A stretch of 64,000 nt of DNA from Natronospira elongata (GTDB lineage Bacteria; Pseudomonadota; Gammaproteobacteria; Natronospirales; Natronospiraceae), in contig NZ_JAYGII010000014.1 of the NCBI RefSeq assembly GCF_034931365.1, forward strand, positions 1-64,000. The letters are read 5' to 3'. The notes beneath the pieces are model-generated. The model did not search any database. It was not told where the DNA came from and was given only the letters and a program-made list of their open reading frames with translations. The stretch's first letter is position 1. Each line of letters begins with the position of its first letter. Position numbers and translations under genes: made by a program. This document shows, piece by piece, positions 50,335 through 59,890 of the stretch.

Positions 50335-50900
50335 TGCCGAGAATCAATCTTCTGCCCTGGCGTGAGGAAGCCCGCCGGGAAAAGCAGAAAGAATTTGGAA
50401 CCCAACTGGGGGGCGCCGCCATCCTCGGCGGCCTGCTGTTGTTCTACGCCCACCATACGGTGGGTGGCTGGATAGACCACCAGCAGTCTCGCAATGACCG
50501 CATCCAAAGCGAGATCCGGCAGCTTGAAGAAAAGATTGCCGAGATCGAGGACCTTCAGGAAACCAAGGATCGACTGCTGGCACGCATGCAGATCATTGAG
50601 GAATTGCAGAAGAGCCGGCCCGATGGCGTCCGCCTCTTTGACGACCTGGTGCGGACCTTGCCATCCGGTGTCTACCTGACCGAGGTCACCCAGAGCGGGG
50701 CCAACCTGACCATTCGCGGGGTAGCAGAATCCCAGGCCCGCGTATCGGCCTATATGCGCAACATCGACCAGGCCGATTGGCTGGCCCAGCCCCGCCTGCA
50801 GGTGATCGAGCGGGATCGTCCGCGCCGGGACGGTGAAGGACGATTGCGCACCTTCACCATTCGCGCGGTCCAGGTCACCCCGGGCACGGAGGACAACTGA
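50334..50900 (+). CDS. pilN: Type IV pilus assembly protein PilN
   Basis: A 188-residue bitopic protein. The N-terminal cytoplasmic motif MPRINLLPWREE binds PilM. A transmembrane segment (residues about 22-42) precedes a coiled coil (RIQSEIRQLEEKIAEIEDLQE) and a periplasmic ferredoxin-like domain. It partners with PilO in the inner membrane. Confidence 0.96.
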   Translation: MPRINLLPWREEARREKQKEFGTQLGGAAILGGLLLFYAHHTVGGWIDHQQSRNDRIQSEIRQLEEKIAEIEDLQETKDRLLARMQIIEELQKSRPDGVRLFDDLVRTLPSGVYLTEVTQSGANLTIRGVAESQARVSAYMRNIDQADWLAQPRLQVIERDRPRRDGEGRLRTFTIRAVQVTPGTEDN

Positions 50901-50902
50901 TC

Positions 50903-51520
50903 ATGGATCTCCGCAAGCTCAACGAAATCGATATCAATGACCTCCGGGACATCGACTTCGCCGATATGGCGGAATGGCCAGTCGCCGGACGATTGGTCCT
51001 GGTGGGGATCATCATTGTCGCCGTGCTGGTTGGTGGTTATTTCTTCCTGGTTCAGGATCAGCTGGAAAACCTCGAACGCCTGGAACGGGAAGAGACCGAT
51101 CTGCGCTCCCGCTTTGAACTGCGGCAGGAGCGAGCGGCCAATCTTGACGACTACCGGGATCAGCTGGAGGAAATGCGCGAATCCTTCGGCACCATGCTGC
51201 GGCAACTGCCCAGCGAGGCCGAAGTGGAAAGCCTGTTGGTGGATATCTCGGAGACCGCGACCGCCAGTGGCCTGGAGTCAGAGCTGTTCGAGCCCCAGGC
51301 GGAGGTGGAGCGCGATTTCTACGCGGAACTGCCCTATCGCCTGCGCATGCGCGGCAGCTACCACGAGTTCGGCCAGTTTGCCGATGACGTGGCCAAACTG
51401 CCGCGAATCGTGACCCTGCACAACATTCAGATCCGGCCACAGGATGACGGTGAGCTGGAAGTGGAAATGATTGCCAGAACCTATCGCTATCTGGGCGACG
51501 ATGACGGAGGTGGCTCGTGA
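50903..51520 (+). CDS. pilO: Type IV pilus assembly protein PilO
   Basis: A 205-residue bitopic protein with a short cytoplasmic start, a transmembrane helix at about residues 32-51 (LVLVGIIIVAVLVGGYFFLV), a coiled coil and a periplasmic ferredoxin-like domain with YRLRMRGSYHEFGQFADDVA. It forms heterodimers with PilN. The stop overlaps the pilP start by 4 bases. Confidence 0.96.
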   Translation: MDLRKLNEIDINDLRDIDFADMAEWPVAGRLVLVGIIIVAVLVGGYFFLVQDQLENLERLEREETDLRSRFELRQERAANLDDYRDQLEEMRESFGTMLRQLPSEAEVESLLVDISETATASGLESELFEPQAEVERDFYAELPYRLRMRGSYHEFGQFADDVAKLPRIVTLHNIQIRPQDDGELEVEMIARTYRYLGDDDGGGS

Positions 51521-52056
51521 GCAAAAAACGGACACCCAAGACTCGTGCCCTGCTGGCCATGGGCATGGCCGTGACCGGCCTCGCCCTGAGTGCCTGTGAA
51601 CGGGATATGGACGACCTGGAGCGCTACATCAACGAAATCAATCAGCGCCCGGGCGGTGAAATCGAGCCGATTCCACAAATCGAGCCCTACGAGGGGTTCA
51701 GCTATGGCGTGGCGGGCGAGCGCTCGCCCTTCGAGCCCGATGACCGCCTGCGCCCGGATGACACCGCAACCGCCGAGGGACCGACACCGGACCTGGATCG
51801 ACGCCGCGAATACCTCGAGCGCTATCCGCTTGATGGCCTGCGCATGCAGGGGATTCTGGAGATGGGTGGACAGCTTTACGCACTCGTCCGCGACCCCGAG
51901 GGCGTGGTGCATCGGGTCAGTATGGGCAATCACATGGGCGAGAATTTTGGCGAGATCATCGCCATCACCGAAAGCCACGTCACATTGAGAGAACTGGTTC
52001 CGGACGGCACGGGCGGGTGGAATGAACGTGAACGTCGCCTGAGCCTGAGCGATTGA
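51517..52056 (+). CDS. pilP: Type IV pilus lipoprotein PilP
   Basis: A 179-residue lipoprotein with a signal ending LALSAC and Cys near residue 27. It has an unstructured linker followed by a beta-type domain with LRMQGILEMGGQLYALVRDPEGVVHRV. PilP bridges the PilN/PilO subcomplex and the secretin PilQ. The residue after the acylated Cys is Glu. It starts inside the pilO stop and ends 20 bases before the pilQ ATG. Confidence 0.95.
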   Translation: MSKKRTPKTRALLAMGMAVTGLALSACERDMDDLERYINEINQRPGGEIEPIPQIEPYEGFSYGVAGERSPFEPDDRLRPDDTATAEGPTPDLDRRREYLERYPLDGLRMQGILEMGGQLYALVRDPEGVVHRVSMGNHMGENFGEIIAITESHVTLRELVPDGTGGWNERERRLSLSD

Positions 52057-52076
52057 CCGGACAGGAGAGGAAGACC

Positions 52077-54251
52077 ATGGGGATCAAACGCAAGACTGCA
52101 CACTTCAGCGTCGTCGGCCTGATTGGCCTGATGCTGCTGGCATTCGTCGGCCAGGCGATGGCACAGGGCCAGAATCGCCTGGAAGACATCACTGTCTCCA
52201 CCCTGCCCGGCGACCGCGTTGAAATTCGCCTCAGGCTGAGCGAACCGGCCCCCGAGCCGCAGAGCTTCACCATTGATGAGCCGGCGCGCATCGTTCTTGA
52301 CCTGGCCGACACCCGAGTGGGTGTGCGTGAACGCCGCCAGGATATCGGCGTGGGCGCCACTCGCAATATCATGGTTGCCGAGGCCCAGGACCGGACCCGT
52401 GTGGTGATCGGCCTCTCCGCCCCGCAGGGCTACAGCGTCACCACCGAAGGCAATGACATTCACATTACCGTCGGTGACCGGCGCAGCCGGGACCAACTGG
52501 CGGCGCCGGACGGTCCGGATGTCAGCCCCTTTGTCCAGGATGATGCCGATGAGCCCCGCCTGGACGACCGTCGAGCCCGGGATCTGCGGGTCCGCAATGT
52601 GGACTTCCGCCGTGGTGAACAGGGCGAAGGTCGAATCCTCGTCGAGCTCAGCGATGAACGCATCCCCATTGATATCGACGAGTCCGCCGACAGGGTCCGG
52701 GTGACCTTCCAGAGCGCGGAAGTGGCGCGGGAACTGGAGCGCCGACTGGATGTGCTGGACTTTGCCACCCCGGTGCAGACCATCGACACCCGCCATGGGC
52801 CGGATGGGGTCGAGATGGAGATCCGCCTGAGCGGTGAGTACGAGCAACTGGCCTATCAGTCGGAAAAACAGTTTGCCCTGGAATTCCGGCCACTGACCGA
52901 GCGGGAAATCGAAGAACGCGAGGAGCGGGAGTACACCGGCGAACGCCTGACCCTGAATTTCCAGGACATCGAGACGCGTGCGGTATTGCAGCTGATTGCC
53001 GACTTCACCGATCTCAACATCGTGGTGGCCGACTCGGTCACCGGCAACGTCACGCTGCGCCTGCAGAACGTGCCCTGGGACCAGGCTCTGGACATCATTC
53101 TCCAGACCCAGGGCCTGGATACCCGCCAGAGCGGCAATGTGATCCTGGTGGCCCCGGCTCAGGAGATCGCCCAGCGTGAGCAGCAGGAGTTGCAGGCCCG
53201 TCAGGCCCGCGAGGAACTGGTACCGCTGCGCTCCGAGTTCATTCAGGTGAACTACGCCCGAGCCGCGGATCTGGCCCAGCTGATTCGCTCGGAAGGCTCA
53301 CAGATGCTGTCCGAGCGCGGCAATGTGGCCGTGGACGACCGCACCAACACCCTGCTGCTGCAGGATACCGATGACCGCCTGACCGACGTCCGGCGCATGG
53401 TCAACCGCCTGGACATCCCGGTCCGCCAGGTGCTGATCGAATCCCGCATCGTGGTCGCCACCAGCGACTTCAACCGGGAACTGGGTTCGCGCTTTGGCGT
53501 CACTCATGCCCGGGAGCGTGGTGATGATGGCCTGCTCACCATTTCGGGCGGCCTCAGCGGCGCAGACACCATGATGCGGTCCGGGCTGGACAACATCCAG
53601 AACACCGGCCAGCCTTTCCCGGTGACCGTGCCCAACCTGCAGGACCGCCTGAACGTGAACCTGCCGGTGGCATCCCCCGCCGGGCGCTTCTCCATGGCCA
53701 TCCTGGATTCCGACTACCTGGTGGACCTGGAGCTGTCCGCGCTGCAATCCCAGGGCCGCGGTGAAGTGATTTCCAGCCCGCGGGTGATCACCGCCGACCA
53801 GAAGGAAGCCTCCATCCAGCAGGGCGTGGAGATTCCCTTCCAGTCCGCCCAGGCAGGCACTGGTGCCGGCGCGGTCACCACGGAATTCAAGGAAGCGGTG
53901 CTGTCACTGACCGTGACCCCGCAAATCACCCCGGATGAGCGCATCATCATGGACCTGGAAGTGAGCAACGACACCATTGGTGAAGAGGTGCCCAGTGCCA
54001 CCGGTGGCTTCGTGCCCAGCATCGATACCCGGGTGGTGCGCACCCAGGCTGCCGTGAACAACGGCGAGACCGTGGTGCTTGGGGGCATTTACGAGACCCA
54101 GCGCCAGGAAGGTGAATCCCGGGTGCCCATTCTGGGCGACATCCCGGGCCTGGGCATGCTGTTCCGTTCCACCACCCGCAGTGCCAGCAAGGCCGAGCTC
54201 TTGGTCTTCGTGACGCCCAAGCTGCTCAAGGATGACGCTCGGGTGGAGTAA
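52077..54251 (+). CDS. pilQ: Type IV pilus secretin PilQ
   Basis: A 724-residue outer-membrane secretin. The ATG at 52077 has a GGAGAGGAAG site; an upstream TTG overlapping pilP is less likely. A signal peptide cleaves after GQAMA. Two AMIN-type domains (residues about 35-125 and 170-270) bind peptidoglycan. An STN/N0 domain starts near LTLNFQDIETRAVLQLIADF, then an N1 domain, and the secretin core carries VPILGDIPGLGMLFRS. It forms the pilus exit channel. A terminator follows it, so the next gene is probably separately expressed. Confidence 0.97.
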   Translation: MGIKRKTAHFSVVGLIGLMLLAFVGQAMAQGQNRLEDITVSTLPGDRVEIRLRLSEPAPEPQSFTIDEPARIVLDLADTRVGVRERRQDIGVGATRNIMVAEAQDRTRVVIGLSAPQGYSVTTEGNDIHITVGDRRSRDQLAAPDGPDVSPFVQDDADEPRLDDRRARDLRVRNVDFRRGEQGEGRILVELSDERIPIDIDESADRVRVTFQSAEVARELERRLDVLDFATPVQTIDTRHGPDGVEMEIRLSGEYEQLAYQSEKQFALEFRPLTEREIEEREEREYTGERLTLNFQDIETRAVLQLIADFTDLNIVVADSVTGNVTLRLQNVPWDQALDIILQTQGLDTRQSGNVILVAPAQEIAQREQQELQARQAREELVPLRSEFIQVNYARAADLAQLIRSEGSQMLSERGNVAVDDRTNTLLLQDTDDRLTDVRRMVNRLDIPVRQVLIESRIVVATSDFNRELGSRFGVTHARERGDDGLLTISGGLSGADTMMRSGLDNIQNTGQPFPVTVPNLQDRLNVNLPVASPAGRFSMAILDSDYLVDLELSALQSQGRGEVISSPRVITADQKEASIQQGVEIPFQSAQAGTGAGAVTTEFKEAVLSLTVTPQITPDERIIMDLEVSNDTIGEEVPSATGGFVPSIDTRVVRTQAAVNNGETVVLGGIYETQRQEGESRVPILGDIPGLGMLFRSTTRSASKAELLVFVTPKLLKDDARVE

Positions 54252-54324
54252 TCGGCTAGACTGATAAAACCTGTTTCGGCCCCGCCCATGGGCGGTGTGG
54301 GTGGGAGGAAAGACGAAGAGACAG

Positions 54325-54363
54325 GGGCGCCAACGGGATATGAACCGCGTGGCGCCCTTTTTT
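54325..54363 (+). terminator. Terminator of the pil operon
   Basis: GGGCGCCA (54325-54332) pairs with TGGCGCCC (54350-54357) around a 17-base loop and is followed by TTTTTT. It lies 74 bases after the pilQ stop. Confidence 0.8.
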
Positions 54364-54408
54364 CTGGCGGATGCACCGCCAGCGCAATCCGAATGGGGAG
54401 TAGGGAAG

Positions 54409-56196
54409 ATGATCAAGCGAATTCTGTTGGCCCTGTTGCTTGCGGGGGCGTTGGCCATGGTTGCCTGTGACAATGACGAGGGAAGCATCTCCCAGGCCGG
54501 TGGCGACAATGGCGAAGAGAACGGCAATGGCGATGACAATGGCGATGATAACGGCGATCCCAGCGCGGGTGGCCTGGTCATGGGCAGTGGCGACGGTGAG
54601 GATTTCGAAGCCGGCCAACTGACACTGGGCATGAGCTCGATCGCAGCCGGAGGCTCCACCGGCATTAGCGGGCGAATCCTTACCGAAGACGGTGATGTCC
54701 CGGACGACGAGTTTGAAGTTGAGCTGACCTCGAACTGCGCCGATGAGGGTCTGGCCAGTCTGACCAGCCCGGTCGCCACCAATGGCGGCGAGTTCTCCTC
54801 CACCTACACGGCCGAGGGCTGTCAAGGCGAGGACACCATTACCGCCCAGGCAAGCATCGATGGCGTTGGCACGCTGTCCGCCAGCGCCAGCGTTGAGGTT
54901 GCAGCGGCCAACCTGGGCTCATTGGTGTTCATGAGCGCCGACCCTCAGCTGATCGGCTTGCGAGGAATGGGTGTCCCGGAGATCGGCGAAACATCCACGG
55001 TTCGCTTCCGGGTGGAGGATGTCAACGGTAACCCAACGCCCGGGCGGGAAGTCCAGTTCACCCTCAGTACCAGCGTGGGCGGAATAGAGCTTTCCAACGA
55101 TTCTGCCGTCAGTAATGATCAGGGCGAAGTGAGCACCCAGGTCATCTCGGGGACGGTGGCCACGCCGGTCCGGGTCAATGCGCAGGTGGTGGATACCACG
55201 GTTTCTTCCCAGTCATCCCTGCTCAGCATCAGTACGGGGATTGCGGAACAACAGGGGGTATCCATCGCCTTTGAAAGCCTGAACCCCCCGGTCCAGGGCT
55301 GTGTTGGCGAGGAATATGAAATCACCGTTCATGCCCGGGACCGCTTCTCCAATCCGGTGATTGACGGCACGGTTATCAATTTCTCCACCGAAGGCGGGCG
55401 CATCCAGCCCCACTGCATGACGGTCGACGGAACCTGCGTCGTGACCTGGACCAGTCAGGCAAGCTGGCCTGCCCGTTCCACCGTACTCGCCTATCTGGAG
55501 GGCGAGGAAAGCTTTATCGACCGGACCGGGGACGGCCTGTTTGGTCCGGCGGAAGCCGCAGAGGGCCCTCATGAAGGGGACTTCGACCCCAATGATCCGG
55601 AGGGGAATGCGGATATTGGCTGGATCGATGTGGGCGAACCCTTCCGCGACGACAATGAAAGCGGTGAGTACGAACCGGGTGTGGATGGCTTTCACTGGAA
55701 CTATTACGGCGGCGGCTATACCGAGGCCAATGAGCTGTTCGATGGCGCCCTTTGCGGTGCAGGCATTGAAGACGATGGTGACCGTGAGACGTTCCAGAAC
55801 GACTATTGTGGTTCTCCGCAGGCGCCCATCGGCGTCTCCGGCGTCATGGTCCTGGCCGACAACCGGGTTGTGAACATGGCCTTCCCGACCACCTATGTGG
55901 TGGGCAGTGGTCCTCTGGAAATCGAGCTTTGGGGCCCGGAAATGCAGCCGCTGCCCAGTGGCAGCACCGTTGCATTTGATACCGGTTACGGCCGAGTTCT
56001 GGGACAGGACACGATAACCATCGGGAATACCAATCAGGATGGTCCCATTGCTGTCGAGTTCACTCTCTCGGAGTCCAATGAGGACGACACCACCGAATGC
56101 GATGTGGGGACCATTACCGTTACCACACCCGGCAATAGCTGTGGCGAAGGCTTCATATTCGAACAGGAATTGACCATCTGCGGCAGTGACAGCTAA
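54409..56196 (+). CDS. Ig-like (Big_1-type) domain lipoprotein between pilQ and aroK
   Basis: A 595-residue lipoprotein starting MIKRILLALL at 54409 after GGGAAG. The lipobox Cys is residue 20 (LAMVAC) and is followed by Asp, which in E. coli favours inner-membrane retention. An Asn/Asp/Gly tract of about 30 residues follows. Then come Ig-like beta segments, including RFRVEDVNGNPTPGREVQF and VHARDRFSNPVIDGTVINFS, the typical start of Big_1/invasin domains. Paired Cys residues in the later domains suggest disulfides. It has its own upstream and downstream terminators. Adhesion or surface support is inferred from domain type only. Confidence 0.85.
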   Translation: MIKRILLALLLAGALAMVACDNDEGSISQAGGDNGEENGNGDDNGDDNGDPSAGGLVMGSGDGEDFEAGQLTLGMSSIAAGGSTGISGRILTEDGDVPDDEFEVELTSNCADEGLASLTSPVATNGGEFSSTYTAEGCQGEDTITAQASIDGVGTLSASASVEVAAANLGSLVFMSADPQLIGLRGMGVPEIGETSTVRFRVEDVNGNPTPGREVQFTLSTSVGGIELSNDSAVSNDQGEVSTQVISGTVATPVRVNAQVVDTTVSSQSSLLSISTGIAEQQGVSIAFESLNPPVQGCVGEEYEITVHARDRFSNPVIDGTVINFSTEGGRIQPHCMTVDGTCVVTWTSQASWPARSTVLAYLEGEESFIDRTGDGLFGPAEAAEGPHEGDFDPNDPEGNADIGWIDVGEPFRDDNESGEYEPGVDGFHWNYYGGGYTEANELFDGALCGAGIEDDGDRETFQNDYCGSPQAPIGVSGVMVLADNRVVNMAFPTTYVVGSGPLEIELWGPEMQPLPSGSTVAFDTGYGRVLGQDTITIGNTNQDGPIAVEFTLSESNEDDTTECDVGTITVTTPGNSCGEGFIFEQELTICGSDS

Positions 56197-56211
56197 GCGC
56201 GTCACCATGAC

Positions 56212-56245
56212 AACGGCCTGCCCACTGGGCAGGCCGTTTTTTTTT
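56212..56245 (+). terminator. Rho-independent terminator of the Ig-like lipoprotein gene
   Basis: AACGGCCTGCCC, loop ACT, GGGCAGGCCGTT, then a run of T. The stem is perfectly paired. It starts 16 bases after the stop codon. Confidence 0.95.
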
Positions 56246-56351
56246 CGGCATTATCATCGCTTGGCACCGTGCTGCCATTGCCCGCCTGGTCACAGCCCCA
56301 TGAACAGAAAGGGCCCCCGGGCGGCTTTTCCCTAGGCTTTCGAGGTTTGGC

Positions 56352-56870
56352 ATGGAAACACCGAGGCGGATATTCCTGATTGGTCCCATGGGAGCGGGAA
56401 AATCATCCATCGGGCGGGAGCTGGCCAGACGGCTGGGCTATCCATTCCAGGACACCGACGATTATCTGCGGGAACGCACCGGGGTGGATATCGCCACCAT
56501 TTTCGATTTTGAGGGCGAGGAAGGTTTTCGGGAACGGGAGCGCAAGGCCGTGGCCGAGCTGACCCAGCTGGAGCCGCTGGTCCTGGCGACCGGCGGTGGC
56601 ACCGTGGTGACCGCGGAGAACCGCCGCCTGCTGGCCGAGCGTGGCTATGTCATCTACCTGCGAACCAGCCTGGACTTCCAGCTCAGACGTACCCGGCAGT
56701 CCCGCCATGACCGTCCCCTGCTGCAAACCGAAGATCCGGAAGCCAAATTGCGGGAATTGGCCGAGGAGCGCGAACCCCTGTATCGGGAGTTGGCCGACTT
56801 CGTGGTGGACACGGATGATCAGTCGGTGAAACAGGTCATGCGCCGTCTGGCCACCGAATTCGAGATCTGA
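56352..56870 (+). CDS. aroK: Shikimate kinase
   Basis: A 172-residue kinase that phosphorylates shikimate. The P-loop is GPMGAGKSS, followed by FQDTDDYLRERTG for substrate binding and LATGGGTVV. Length and start are standard. It is one base upstream of aroB and forms an aromatic amino-acid unit with it. Confidence 0.97.
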   Translation: METPRRIFLIGPMGAGKSSIGRELARRLGYPFQDTDDYLRERTGVDIATIFDFEGEEGFRERERKAVAELTQLEPLVLATGGGTVVTAENRRLLAERGYVIYLRTSLDFQLRRTRQSRHDRPLLQTEDPEAKLRELAEEREPLYRELADFVVDTDDQSVKQVMRRLATEFEI

Positions 56871-56871
56871 A

Positions 56872-57954
56872 ATGCACCGCCTCGACGTTGAACTGGGGGA
56901 TCGCAGCTATGCCATCCACGCCGGTGGGGACCTGCTCGCCGACCCGGAGTGGCTGGCCCGGGTTCTGACAGCCCCCGCTCTGTTCATCATCAGCGACGAC
57001 AACGTTGCTCCCCATTACCTCCCTTCCCTGCGGGCGGCCCTGGGCCAGCGCCTGCGTGGCGAACTGGTGTTACCTGCCGGGGAAGCGCAGAAGCAACTGG
57101 ACACCCTCTCGCGGGTCTTCGACCACCTGGCCGAATGCCGCATCGGCCGGGACGCCGCCCTGGTGGCGCTGGGCGGCGGCGTGGTGGGCGACCTGACTGG
57201 CTTCGCGGCCGCCTGCTGGCAGCGGGGCATTGATTTCTACCAGGTCCCCACCACTCTGCTGGCCCAGGTGGATGCCTCGGTCGGAGGCAAGACCGCGGTC
57301 AATCACCCGGCCGGAAAGAATCTCATCGGCGCCTTCCACCAGCCGCGAGCGGTCATTGCCGACACCGACACCCTGGCTACCCTGCCGGAGCGGGAGTTCC
57401 GTGCCGGGCTGGCGGAGGTGGTCAAGCACGCCCTGATCGCCGATCCGGATTTCCTGGCCTGGCTGGAAGCGCGGGTGGAGGCCCTCAATGCCCGCGAGCC
57501 GGAAACGGTTGGTGAGACGGTACTTCACTGCTGTCGCATCAAGGCGGCCGTGGTCAGCGAGGACGAGAGGGAAAGGGGGCGACGGGCCATCCTCAATTTT
57601 GGTCATACCTTCGGCCATGTCATTGAAGGAGCGCTGGGCTACGGCCAATGGCTGCACGGTGAGGCGGTGGCTGCCGGCATGGTTCAGGCCATGGTCCTGT
57701 CGCGAACGCTGGGCCTTCTGAACGAGGAAGAGCAGCGCCGTGCCGTTGCCTTGATGGAAAGGCTGAAGCTGCCGTGTGAACCGCCGGCCCTGTCCGTCGA
57801 TACCTGGCTGGAATGGATGAGCCGCGACAAGAAGGCGACCAGCGCGGGGCTGCGCTTCGTGTTACTGGATGGGCTGGGCCGGGCGATCATCCGCGACGAT
57901 GTCCCCGAGTCGCGCCTGCGGGAGGTGTTGGCGTGCGAGATGCAATCCCCCTGA
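56872..57954 (+). CDS. aroB: 3-dehydroquinate synthase
   Basis: A 360-residue NAD- and metal-dependent enzyme of the shikimate pathway. Visible motifs: VALGGGVVGDLTGFAAACWQ, PTTLLAQVDASVGGKTAVNH, RAGLAEVVKHALI and ILNFGHTFGHVIE with the metal-binding His. The last 22 bases overlap the dgt start. Confidence 0.98.
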   Translation: MHRLDVELGDRSYAIHAGGDLLADPEWLARVLTAPALFIISDDNVAPHYLPSLRAALGQRLRGELVLPAGEAQKQLDTLSRVFDHLAECRIGRDAALVALGGGVVGDLTGFAAACWQRGIDFYQVPTTLLAQVDASVGGKTAVNHPAGKNLIGAFHQPRAVIADTDTLATLPEREFRAGLAEVVKHALIADPDFLAWLEARVEALNAREPETVGETVLHCCRIKAAVVSEDERERGRRAILNFGHTFGHVIEGALGYGQWLHGEAVAAGMVQAMVLSRTLGLLNEEEQRRAVALMERLKLPCEPPALSVDTWLEWMSRDKKATSAGLRFVLLDGLGRAIIRDDVPESRLREVLACEMQSP

Positions 57955-59111
57955 AAGCGGCGGAACAGGGTCGCTTGGCATCCTGGGCAGTACCCGACAG
58001 GGCCGGTGATGCCGGACGGCGGCATCCTGAACCCCCACCCGCCTTTCGAACCGAATTTCAAAGGGACCGTGACCGCATTGTCCACTCCACCGCCTTCCGC
58101 CGTCTGGTCTACAAGACCCAGGTCTTCGTCAATCACGAAGGGGACCTTTACCGAACCCGCCTGACCCACAGCCTCGAAGTGGCCCAGATAGCCCGCACGG
58201 TAGCCGCCGCCCTGGGGCTCAATGTCTCCCTGGTGGAAGCCATCTCGCTGGCCCACGACCTGGGCCACACCCCCTTCGGCCATGCCGGTCAGCATGCGCT
58301 CAATCGCTGCATGCGGCCCTTCGGTGGCTTCGAGCACAACGTCCAGTCGCTGCGGGTGGTGGACCTGCTGGAGGAAAAGTATGCCGACTTTCCGGGCCTG
58401 AACCTCGCTTTTGCCACTCGGGAAGGAATATTGAAGCGCTGTCCGCCGCGGCTGGCCCGGGACCTGGGCGAGCTGGGACAACGTTTTCTGGCCGGCACGC
58501 AGCCCAGTCTGGAGGCACAGCTGGCCAATGTGGCGGATGAACTGGCCTACAACAATCACGATGTGGATGATGGCCTGAGAGCCGGACTGTTGGACGTCGA
58601 AGCGCTACGGGAAGTGGCGCTTTTCCGTGACCATTATGATGGGGTGCGCCAACAATGGCAGTCACTGTCCGGCCGCCGCGTGATCCACGAGACCGTTCGA
58701 CGGATGATCGGCGAGCTGGTCAATGACCTGATCGAGGCCAGCGCCCGAAGGATTCTTGAGACGGCACCAGCCTCCGTTGAGGCCGTGCGCCAAATGGAAA
58801 AGGCCCTGATTGGCTTCAGCCCGCCGGTGGCCCGGCGGCATATGGCACTGAAACGCTATCTGCGCCGCCATCTTTATCGCCATCACCGGGTCCATCGCAT
58901 GGCAACCAAGGCCAGGGCGACGGTGAGCCGCCTGTTCGAACTTTTCATTGACGATCCCCGGCTGCTGCCGCCAGACCCCTGGCAGCGCTTTCAGGCCAGT
59001 CAGGGACAGGATCACCAGGCTCGGGTGGTTGCCGATTACATCGCCGGCATGACCGATCGCTTTGCCATTGCCGAGCACGCTCGCCTGACCGATCCGGCGA
59101 CGATGAACTGA
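57933..59111 (+). CDS. dgt: Deoxyguanosinetriphosphate triphosphohydrolase-like protein
   Basis: A 392-residue HD-domain hydrolase. The GTG at 57933 (VRDAIPLKAAEQG) has GGGAGG about eight bases upstream; a longer frame inside aroB is not supported. The metal site is visible as RLTHSLEVAQ, then LAHDLGHTPFGHAGQ and a later Asp in ELAYNNHDVDDGL. The family hydrolyses dNTPs to deoxynucleosides and triphosphate. Many gammaproteobacteria have a DamX-type gene between aroB and their next gene; none is seen here. Confidence 0.93.
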   Translation: MRDAIPLKAAEQGRLASWAVPDRAGDAGRRHPEPPPAFRTEFQRDRDRIVHSTAFRRLVYKTQVFVNHEGDLYRTRLTHSLEVAQIARTVAAALGLNVSLVEAISLAHDLGHTPFGHAGQHALNRCMRPFGGFEHNVQSLRVVDLLEEKYADFPGLNLAFATREGILKRCPPRLARDLGELGQRFLAGTQPSLEAQLANVADELAYNNHDVDDGLRAGLLDVEALREVALFRDHYDGVRQQWQSLSGRRVIHETVRRMIGELVNDLIEASARRILETAPASVEAVRQMEKALIGFSPPVARRHMALKRYLRRHLYRHHRVHRMATKARATVSRLFELFIDDPRLLPPDPWQRFQASQGQDHQARVVADYIAGMTDRFAIAEHARLTDPATMN

Positions 59112-59170
59112 CTGCGGCCGGCAACGGTATTTCCGGTACAATTGCGCCAGCCAACCACCAGGAGTCCAAC

Positions 59171-59890
59171 GTGTACCAGCACAAGTCCATCCCCCCGGAA
59201 GAGCGCCTGATTTTCGCCCTCGATGTACCCAACGTGGAAGAGGCCAAGGCGCTGGTTGAGCAGCTCGGTGACAGTGTGCGCTTCTACAAGATCGGCCTGG
59301 AACTGTTCATGGCCGATGGCTTTTTCGATTTCCTGGACTGGTTGCTGGGCCGTGAGCGCAAGGTTTTCGTGGATCTCAAGTTTTTCGACGTCCCCGCCAC
59401 GGTGGCCGCCGCGGTGCGTCAGCTGTCCAGGCGGGGCGCCCATTTCTGCACCATCCACGGCAACCAGAGCATCATGGAAGCGGCCGGCGAGGCCCGCTCC
59501 GGCCATCTCAAGGTGCTGGCGGTGACCGCCCTGACCAGCCTCGATCGGGGCGACCTGGATGATCTGGGCTTTGATTGCGATGTGGATGCGCTGGTCCTGT
59601 CCCGGGCCCGACGCGCCCTGGAAGCCGGCTGTGACGGTGTGGTGGCCTCCGGCATGGAAGTCGCCCAGATGCGAGAGGCGGTGGACGATCGCCTGCTGGT
59701 GATCACCCCCGGGATTCGTCCGGTGGAGAATCGGGGTGGCGATGACCAGAAGCGGGTGGTCACGGTGGAGCAGGCATTCGAGAACGGCGCGGATTACATC
59801 GTCGTGGGCCGCCCCATTCGCAGGGCGGACGATCCCAAGGCGGCGGCCGAGGCCATTCAGGCGACCATTCGAGAGGTGTTTCAGGCATGA
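59171..59890 (+). CDS. pyrF: Orotidine 5'-phosphate decarboxylase
   Basis: A 239-residue enzyme producing UMP. It starts at GTG 59171 after an AGGAG site. The catalytic Lys/Asp array is in VFVDLKFFDVPATVAAAV, and LLVITPGIRP and YIVVGRPIRRADDP match the phosphate-binding end. The stop overlaps the hemE start by 4 bases. Confidence 0.97.
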   Translation: MYQHKSIPPEERLIFALDVPNVEEAKALVEQLGDSVRFYKIGLELFMADGFFDFLDWLLGRERKVFVDLKFFDVPATVAAAVRQLSRRGAHFCTIHGNQSIMEAAGEARSGHLKVLAVTALTSLDRGDLDDLGFDCDVDALVLSRARRALEAGCDGVVASGMEVAQMREAVDDRLLVITPGIRPVENRGGDDQKRVVTVEQAFENGADYIVVGRPIRRADDPKAAAEAIQATIREVFQA

